From the NCBI GenBank assembly GCA_017577565.1, contig PKRH01000029.1, positions 1 through 30,642 on the forward strand: a DNA stretch of 30,642 nucleotides. The letters run 5' to 3'. The DNA comes from Thermoanaerobacterales bacterium (GTDB taxonomy: Bacteria; Actinomycetota; Acidimicrobiia; Acidimicrobiales; JACDCH01). Position 1 is the first letter of the stretch. Every line of letters starts with the position of its first letter. A program made the translations under genes and the position numbers. Below, piece by piece: positions 26,520-30,642 of the stretch. The notes beneath the pieces are model-generated. The model was not told where the DNA came from. It did not search any database and saw only the letters and a program-made list of their open reading frames with translations.

Positions 26520-27221
26520 GTGATCCTCGCTCGCCTCGAGGTCTTCCACTCCCGGGCCATCGCCCCCACGCGCCGGCTGGCCCTCGGCGAGCGCGACCTG
26601 CCCGTCTCGCCCGCCCCCGGGTTCGGCGGCATCCTGCTCGGCGGGGTCGTCGCCGCCTACATCGCGCTGCTCGACCCCGAGCTGTTCGACGACCTCGACC
26701 GCCTCACCCGCCAGCTCGAGGCCGGCTACCGCATCCCCCAGCCCCGGCTGCGCCACCGGCTCCAGACCGATCGGGTGGGGTTGCAGCGCAGCGTCCACCT
26801 GCTGTGGGGCGAGGGCGAGGACGTCCGGTTCGAGATCGACGACAAGGGCTCGCCCGCGCACCACATCCTGGCCGCCGTCTACGCCGCGGGTGGCCTCCCC
26901 CTCGGGCCCCGCAGCGTCGTCATGGCCGCCATCCGCAAGGCCATGCGGTGGACGGGCGACATCGACGGGTCGCTCGTCGCCCACCTGTCGGGTGTGTCCC
27001 GCACCCAGCCCTGGTCGCTGGCGGCCCACCGCGACCCGGTCGGCTGGGCGCTGTCGGTCCTCGGGCTGGAGGGCGGCCGCCGGCCGGCCCGGGGCGAGGT
27101 GCAGCGCCGGTTCCGGGCGCTGGTGCGGGCCGCCCACCCCGACCACGGGGGCGACCGGGCCACCGCCGCCGACCGCCTCGCCGAGCTGAGCGAGGCCCGC
27201 CGCATCCTGCTGGCCGGGTGA
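26520..27221 (+). CDS. J-domain (DnaJ-like) protein with unknown N-terminal domain
   Basis: The C-terminal ~60 residues (about 172-233) form a J domain: helix II ends VRAAHPDHGG with the HPD triad at 206-208 that stimulates Hsp70 ATPase, followed by helix III (ADRLAELSEARRILLAG). The J domain is C-terminal, unlike DnaJ and CbpA. The N-terminal 170 residues (VFHSRAIAPTRRLALG, a short hydrophobic segment GGILLGGVVAAYIALLDPEL, then LWGEGEDVRFEIDDKG) are unrecognised; the hydrophobic piece is probably not a membrane helix. It probably delivers DnaK to a specific client. No dnaK is nearby. Confidence 0.85.
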   Translation: MILARLEVFHSRAIAPTRRLALGERDLPVSPAPGFGGILLGGVVAAYIALLDPELFDDLDRLTRQLEAGYRIPQPRLRHRLQTDRVGLQRSVHLLWGEGEDVRFEIDDKGSPAHHILAAVYAAGGLPLGPRSVVMAAIRKAMRWTGDIDGSLVAHLSGVSRTQPWSLAAHRDPVGWALSVLGLEGGRRPARGEVQRRFRALVRAAHPDHGGDRATAADRLAELSEARRILLAG

Positions 27222-27228
27222 CCGGGCC

Positions 27229-27786
27229 GTGACCGCGGGCGCGCTGCTGCTGTTCCCCGGCGCGGGCACGGGGGCCGACCACCCCTCGCTCGTCGCCATC
27301 GAGGAGGCCGTCGACCTCCCCGTCGCCCGGGCCGACTTCCCCTACCGGCGCGAGGGGCGCCGGGCGCCCGACCGGCCGGCGAAGCTCGTCGCCTGCGTGC
27401 GGGAGGAGGCGGCCGCCCTGGCCGAGCGCACGGGCCTGCCGCCGGAGCGGGTCGCGCTGGGCGGGCGGTCGATGGGCGGGCGCATGTGCTCGCTGGCGGT
27501 CGCCGAGGGGCTGCCGGCCGCCGGGCTGGTCCTCGTCGCCTACCCCCTGCACCCACCGGGCAAGCCGGAGCGGCTGCGGGTCGACCACTTCCCGGCCATC
27601 GAGGTCCCGTGCCTGTTCGTCTCCGGGACCCGCGACCCGTTCGGCTCGCCCGAGGAGCTGGAGGCCCACACCGCCGCCATCCCCGGCCCCGTCACCCACG
27701 TGTGGGTCGAGGGCGCCCGGCACGAGCTGAAGGGCGCGGACGAGCAGGTCGCCGCCGCGGTGCGCGACTGGCTGGCGTCGCTGTAG
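27229..27786 (+). CDS. Alpha/beta hydrolase, KANL3/TEX30 type
   Basis: The 185-residue protein is a small alpha/beta hydrolase. The nucleophile elbow is GRSMGG with Ser81, the acid is Asp136 (SGTRDPFG) and the base His165 (GARHELKG). The LLLFPGAGTGADHPSL start and AYPLHPPGKPERLR loop are typical of the KANL3/TEX30-like family, of unknown substrate. GTG 27229 follows the J-domain stop by 7 bases, so the two may be co-expressed. The gene converges on the pseudo-transpeptidase gene with 13 bases between ends and no visible terminator. Confidence 0.9.
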   Translation: MTAGALLLFPGAGTGADHPSLVAIEEAVDLPVARADFPYRREGRRAPDRPAKLVACVREEAAALAERTGLPPERVALGGRSMGGRMCSLAVAEGLPAAGLVLVAYPLHPPGKPERLRVDHFPAIEVPCLFVSGTRDPFGSPEELEAHTAAIPGPVTHVWVEGARHELKGADEQVAAAVRDWLASL

Positions 27787-27799
27787 CGGCGGGCGGTCG

Positions 27800-28573
27800 C
27801 TACTCGACGAACCGCACCGGGGTGCCGAGGGGCAGGCCGATGGTCTCGACGAAGCGGGTGAGGATGTCGTCGCCCACCGCGACGGCGCCCCGGTCGACCG
27901 CGCCGCCCAGCCGCGACTCGTCGGGCGTGCCGTGGATGGCGACGACGCCCTCGCCGGCCGTCAGCGCCTCGAGCGTCGTGGTCGACCCCGACAGCCCGTA
28001 GGCGAACCGGCCGTAGGTCGGGGCCTGGGCGGGGACCTGCACGAGCTCCTTGATGTAGCGGACCTCGCCCGCCCCGGGCGCGTCGGGCCCGACCGCGACC
28101 GGCACCGACAGCGCCTCGATCTCGCCCGTGTAGAGGGTGAGCGTGCGCTCGCCGAGCGACACCTCGATGTGGAACCGGTGGCGGCTGAGCGTCACGTCGT
28201 CGCGGGCGACCCAGCCCGTGCGGTCGGGTGGGCCGGTGGGCAGCCGCACCTGCAGCCAGTCGCCGATCTGCTGCTCGACCAGGCAGACGATCAGGCCGCT
28301 CGGTTCGTCGGCCGCCGACAGCGTGACGAGCTCGTCGCTGGTCTCCTGGGCGGCCTCCCGGACCACCAGCGTGTCGTCGACCGCCTGGGCGACGTGGAAC
28401 GTCTCGCCCAGCAACGGGTCGACGGCCGGGTCGTCGGCGTCCTCCCCGGCGTCCTCGGGCGCCCCGGCGCGCTCGCCCGGCACCGCGATGTCGGGATCGT
28501 CGCCACCCGAGCACGCGAGCGCGAGCAGCAGCACCAGCAGCGCACCGGCCAGCCCCGGCCTGGTGCGGGTCAT
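27800..28573 (-). CDS. Lipoprotein with SH3-like and inactive YkuD (L,D-transpeptidase) domains
   Basis: The 257-residue protein has a lipoprotein signal with lipobox LALAC (Cys21), an acidic linker (25-55), an SH3b-like domain (about 57-127, with WLQVRLP and GWVARDD) and a YkuD-like domain (about 133-257). Active L,D-transpeptidases have HGT followed by SHGCIRM, whose Cys attacks the peptide stem. Here IHGT (213-216) is kept, but the second motif reads DRGAVAV (227-233): Cys becomes Ala230, His becomes Arg228 and Arg becomes Ala232. The frame is intact and the following GDDI and LGTPVRF match the family, so this is a real substitution and not a frameshift. The protein is probably anchored outside, binding peptidoglycan rather than crosslinking it. 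Confidence 0.88.
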   Translation of the reverse strand: MTRTRPGLAGALLVLLLALACSGGDDPDIAVPGERAGAPEDAGEDADDPAVDPLLGETFHVAQAVDDTLVVREAAQETSDELVTLSAADEPSGLIVCLVEQQIGDWLQVRLPTGPPDRTGWVARDDVTLSRHRFHIEVSLGERTLTLYTGEIEALSVPVAVGPDAPGAGEVRYIKELVQVPAQAPTYGRFAYGLSGSTTTLEALTAGEGVVAIHGTPDESRLGGAVDRGAVAVGDDILTRFVETIGLPLGTPVRFVE

Positions 28574-28581
28574 GGCGGGCG

Positions 28582-28587
28582 ATGCTA
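28582..28587 (-). promoter_or_regulatory. Putative leaderless promoter of the lipoprotein gene (-10 TAGCAT)
   Basis: On the minus strand TAGCAT ends 8 bases before the ATG at 28573 and reuses the TAG stop of the upstream MFS gene, as at the SDR gene. Confidence 0.45.
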
Positions 28588-30210
28588 ACCGGCGGCGACC
28601 GACGGCGGTGGCGTGGGGGTCCCGGCGTCGCCGGGGTGCGCCGTGCCGGTCGCGCCGGTCCGGTCCTCGGGGTTGAGGTCCTCCAGCTCCCGGCGGGCGG
28701 TCTCGGGGAACAGCAGGAGCACGACGAGGGCCATGGCCAGCGGCGCGGCGACCAGGATCCCCATCGTCGTCCCGAACGAGCCGACGGCGTCCCGCAGGCG
28801 GCCGGCCGCGACCAGGCCGGTGACGCTGCCCGCCATCGCGCACATGCTCGTGATGCCCCCGACCCGGCCCCGCAGCGAGGTGGGGAAGAGCTCGGCGCTG
28901 TAGGTGCCGTAGCTCGGCACGAGGGCGCCGAGGAAGATGCCGCCGACCAGGGCCGTGGCCCACATCGCCCCGCCGGCGGTCGCGAACGAGGCGGCCAGCA
29001 GCACCGCGCCGACCGACACGGCGGTGGCGGCGACGACCCGCCGGCCCCGCACGTCGGCGAGCCGCCCGCCGACGACGATGCCGATCGAGCCGGGCGTCGT
29101 GGTGACGACGACGAACAGCGAGATCATCGCCGCCGACATCCCCCGGTCGTCCCGCAGGAACTCGTTCCGGAACTGCGACTCCGGGGCGGTGAACACGTTG
29201 AGCAGGAAGGTGGCCCCGACGAGCAGCGCCAGGCGCCCGCGGTGGCCGGTGAGCGGCAGGTCGCGGTGGGGCCGCACGAAGCGCCGGCTCTCGGGCACCA
29301 GCCGGCCGAAGCGGAGGATCACCGGCACGAAGAGCAGGGGCAGCAGGTAGAGCAGGCGCCAGGTCCGGGGGCCGAGGTCGGCCAGCGGGAGCAGCCAGAG
29401 GGCGACGCCGGCGCCGAGGGCGCCGGTCATGGACAGCAGGCTCACGGCGTAGGCCCGGGCGCCGGCCGGCATCTCCTCGGCGGCGATGACCCCGAGCATG
29501 ATGCTCGAGGCGGCCCACGCCCCCCGGTTGACCGTCTGGGTGGCGGCGAGCGCCGCCAGGTTGGGCGCGAACGCGCCGGCCACGGTCGCCGCCGCCGACA
29601 CCAGCAGGGCGAGCGTGAGGATGCGCCGGCGGCCCCGCCGGTCGGCCGCCGCCCCCAGCGCCACGGCGAGGATGCCGCCGAGCCGCACCGCGGCGAAGGC
29701 GTCGCCCTGGGCGGCCGTGTCCGCGCCGAACTCGTCGGCGGCGAAGGTCATGGTCTGGGTCAGCAGCGTCCCGTGGTAGCCGACGACCAGCGACAGGGTG
29801 GCGAGCAGCCCGAGCACGGTGGCGGCCCGGGCGTCGGGCCGCTGGGGCGGGTACCACCAGGGGAGCCGGCCGCCGCGGGGCGGGCGCCGCAGCGCCAGCC
29901 GGATCGGCAGGTTCACGAGGAACGGCCAGGTGCCGGGCGGCAGGGAGTAGTCGAACCGCTCGGTGATCCGGCCCCCACCGACCTCGACCGTGCGCTCGTA
30001 GCGGGCGAAGGGGCCGTGGGCCAGGGCGAAGCGGGCCACGACGCCGCGGTCGCCGTCGGGTGCCGGGTCGGCGCCGCCCCCGCCCGGGTCGCCGCCGTCC
30101 AGGGTGCCGCCGCCGTCCACCCGGCGCTCGGCGACGACGTCGTCGCGGGGCGCGAGCAGCCGGTCCAGGGTGGCCGCGTCGTGCTCGTGGTCGACGGTCA
30201 GGCGCGCCAC
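28585..30210 (-). CDS. MFS transporter with an extra N-terminal domain
   Basis: The 541-residue protein has 12 predicted membrane helices from about residue 129. Between helices 2 and 3 lies AADRRGRRR and between 8 and 9 GGRLADVRGRRV, the paired loop motifs of major facilitator transporters; AELFPTSLRGRVGG and PETARRELEDLNP are those of the sugar/metabolite:proton symporter branch. Residues 1-128 precede the first helix and include a Gly/Asp linker (32-56) and a beta-rich piece (HGPFARYERTVEVGGG, RITERFDYSLPPGTWPFL) resembling part of an SRPBCC lipid-binding fold (inference). The substrate is unknown. GTG 30210 is 9 bases after the upstream stop, with GGGG as a weak ribosome site. Confidence 0.88.
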   Translation of the reverse strand: MARLTVDHEHDAATLDRLLAPRDDVVAERRVDGGGTLDGGDPGGGGADPAPDGDRGVVARFALAHGPFARYERTVEVGGGRITERFDYSLPPGTWPFLVNLPIRLALRRPPRGGRLPWWYPPQRPDARAATVLGLLATLSLVVGYHGTLLTQTMTFAADEFGADTAAQGDAFAAVRLGGILAVALGAAADRRGRRRILTLALLVSAAATVAGAFAPNLAALAATQTVNRGAWAASSIMLGVIAAEEMPAGARAYAVSLLSMTGALGAGVALWLLPLADLGPRTWRLLYLLPLLFVPVILRFGRLVPESRRFVRPHRDLPLTGHRGRLALLVGATFLLNVFTAPESQFRNEFLRDDRGMSAAMISLFVVVTTTPGSIGIVVGGRLADVRGRRVVAATAVSVGAVLLAASFATAGGAMWATALVGGIFLGALVPSYGTYSAELFPTSLRGRVGGITSMCAMAGSVTGLVAAGRLRDAVGSFGTTMGILVAAPLAMALVVLLLFPETARRELEDLNPEDRTGATGTAHPGDAGTPTPPPSVAAG

Positions 30211-30219
30211 GCCCGACCC

Positions 30220-30363
30220 CTACCGGCGGTCGCGCCGGCCGCCGCCCGCCCCGCCGGCGCGGCTGTTCGCCACCTTCAGCAGCAGGGCGAAGATGCCGAT
30301 CGGCACGAGCACCATGAGGACCTCGTCCCAACCCCCCTGGTGGGCGAGCAGCGCCGCGGTCAC
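30220..30363 (-). CDS. Small single-pass membrane protein (47 residues)
   Basis: From GTG 30363 it reads VTAALLAHQGGWDEVLMVLV, then PIGIFALLLKVANSRA and a Gly/Arg-rich tail. There is one membrane helix (about 14-31) with a basic C-terminus that should face the cytosol. Small proteins with HQGGWDE before one helix recur in actinobacterial genomes as far as I recall, but I know no function. The longer open frame that extends upstream (to 30627) is Arg-rich and overlaps the next gene, so it is not used. It probably forms an operon with the MFS gene. Confidence 0.65.
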   Translation of the reverse strand: MTAALLAHQGGWDEVLMVLVPIGIFALLLKVANSRAGGAGGGRRDRR

Positions 30364-30395
30364 CGATCCAGGCTGGCAGACCCGGGGCCCGGCCG

Positions 30396-30642
30396 CTACC
30401 CCAGGTCCGCGGCCAGCACCGCGGCGCCGAGGGCCGTCGTCGCGGCGAGCACGGCGCCCGTCGCCCACAGCGTCCGCAGCGCCGCGGCGGCGCCGAGCCC
30501 GCCGGCCCGCTCGGCGTCGAGGGCCCGGGCGGTCAGCGCGACGCCGGCCCCGCCGCCGCCGACGACGGCCGCGAGCTGGATCGCCGCCGCCCAGCCGGGG
30601 GCGAGCGGGCTGTGGTCGATCGTACACCGGGCCGTGCCGAGC
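30396..30642 (-). CDS. Membrane protein, 5' end beyond the window
   Basis: About 81 C-terminal residues are visible, starting LGTARCTIDHSPLAPGWAAA and ending VLAADLG at the TAG (30398-30396). They hold two predicted membrane helices (around IQLAAVVGGGGAGVAL and TGAVLAATTALGAAVLA) joined by a charged loop (RALDAERAGGLG). The family is not recognisable from this piece. The stop is 33 bases before the small membrane protein gene, suggesting one operon on the minus strand. Confidence 0.6.
   Translation of the reverse strand, partial: LGTARCTIDHSPLAPGWAAAIQLAAVVGGGGAGVALTARALDAERAGGLGAAAALRTLWATGAVLAATTALGAAVLAADLG

Overview
The window is strongly GC-rich. It carries the actinobacterial rho - rpmE - prfA - prmC - tsaC ... 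LMW phosphatase ... wecA - atp gene order, with TANNNT -10 boxes, many leaderless-looking starts, GTG starts, an M. tuberculosis-type ribose-5-phosphate isomerase B and an AtpZ/AtpI pair. I read it as a chromosomal segment of a deep-branching actinobacterium, probably Acidimicrobiia (inference). I see no RNA genes, insertion sequences, phage genes or CRISPR arrays. Genes fill nearly the whole window and no gene-free stretch exceeds about 150 bases.

Region 1 (1-5307, +) is an information-processing block: a 5'-truncated rho, rpmE, an unknown two-domain protein, prfA, prmC (which methylates PrfA) and the tRNA threonylcarbamoyladenylate synthase tsaC. The first ~75 bases are AT-rich and unlike the rest; they cut rho off in its Arg-rich linker.

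Region 2 (5376-12971) interrupts the classical rho-atp order. It holds a putative LolA/RseB-fold protein, a CNNM/CorC-type membrane protein, a one-pass Ser/Thr kinase with a Thr-rich outer stalk, a TetR regulator beside an SCP2-domain lipid-binding protein, a thiolase-like protein without the catalytic Cys (-), a low-molecular-weight phosphatase with no standard start codon, and rpiB.

Region 3 (13012-21839, +) is wecA followed by a complete F1Fo-ATP synthase operon, atpZ-atpI-atpB-E-F-H-A-G-D-C. A palindrome matching the operator of the NADH-sensing repressor Rex sits over the likely atp promoter. AtpF has a secretion signal plus an outside segment with two Cys, and AtpG has a 32-residue tail beyond the usual end.

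Region 4 (21864-30642) contains a GT-C-like membrane protein, a 2H phosphoesterase, a short-chain dehydrogenase, class II fructose-1,6-bisphosphatase glpX (-), an acidic unknown protein, a J-domain protein and an alpha/beta hydrolase. On the minus strand follow a lipoprotein with an L,D-transpeptidase fold whose active-site Cys is replaced by Ala, an MFS transporter with an extra N-terminal domain, a 47-residue membrane protein and a membrane protein cut by the window edge.

No wholly new multi-gene system is evident. The best leads are the Rex-type control of ATP synthase, the non-AUG phosphatase start, the pseudo-L,D-transpeptidase and the unusual b and gamma subunits.
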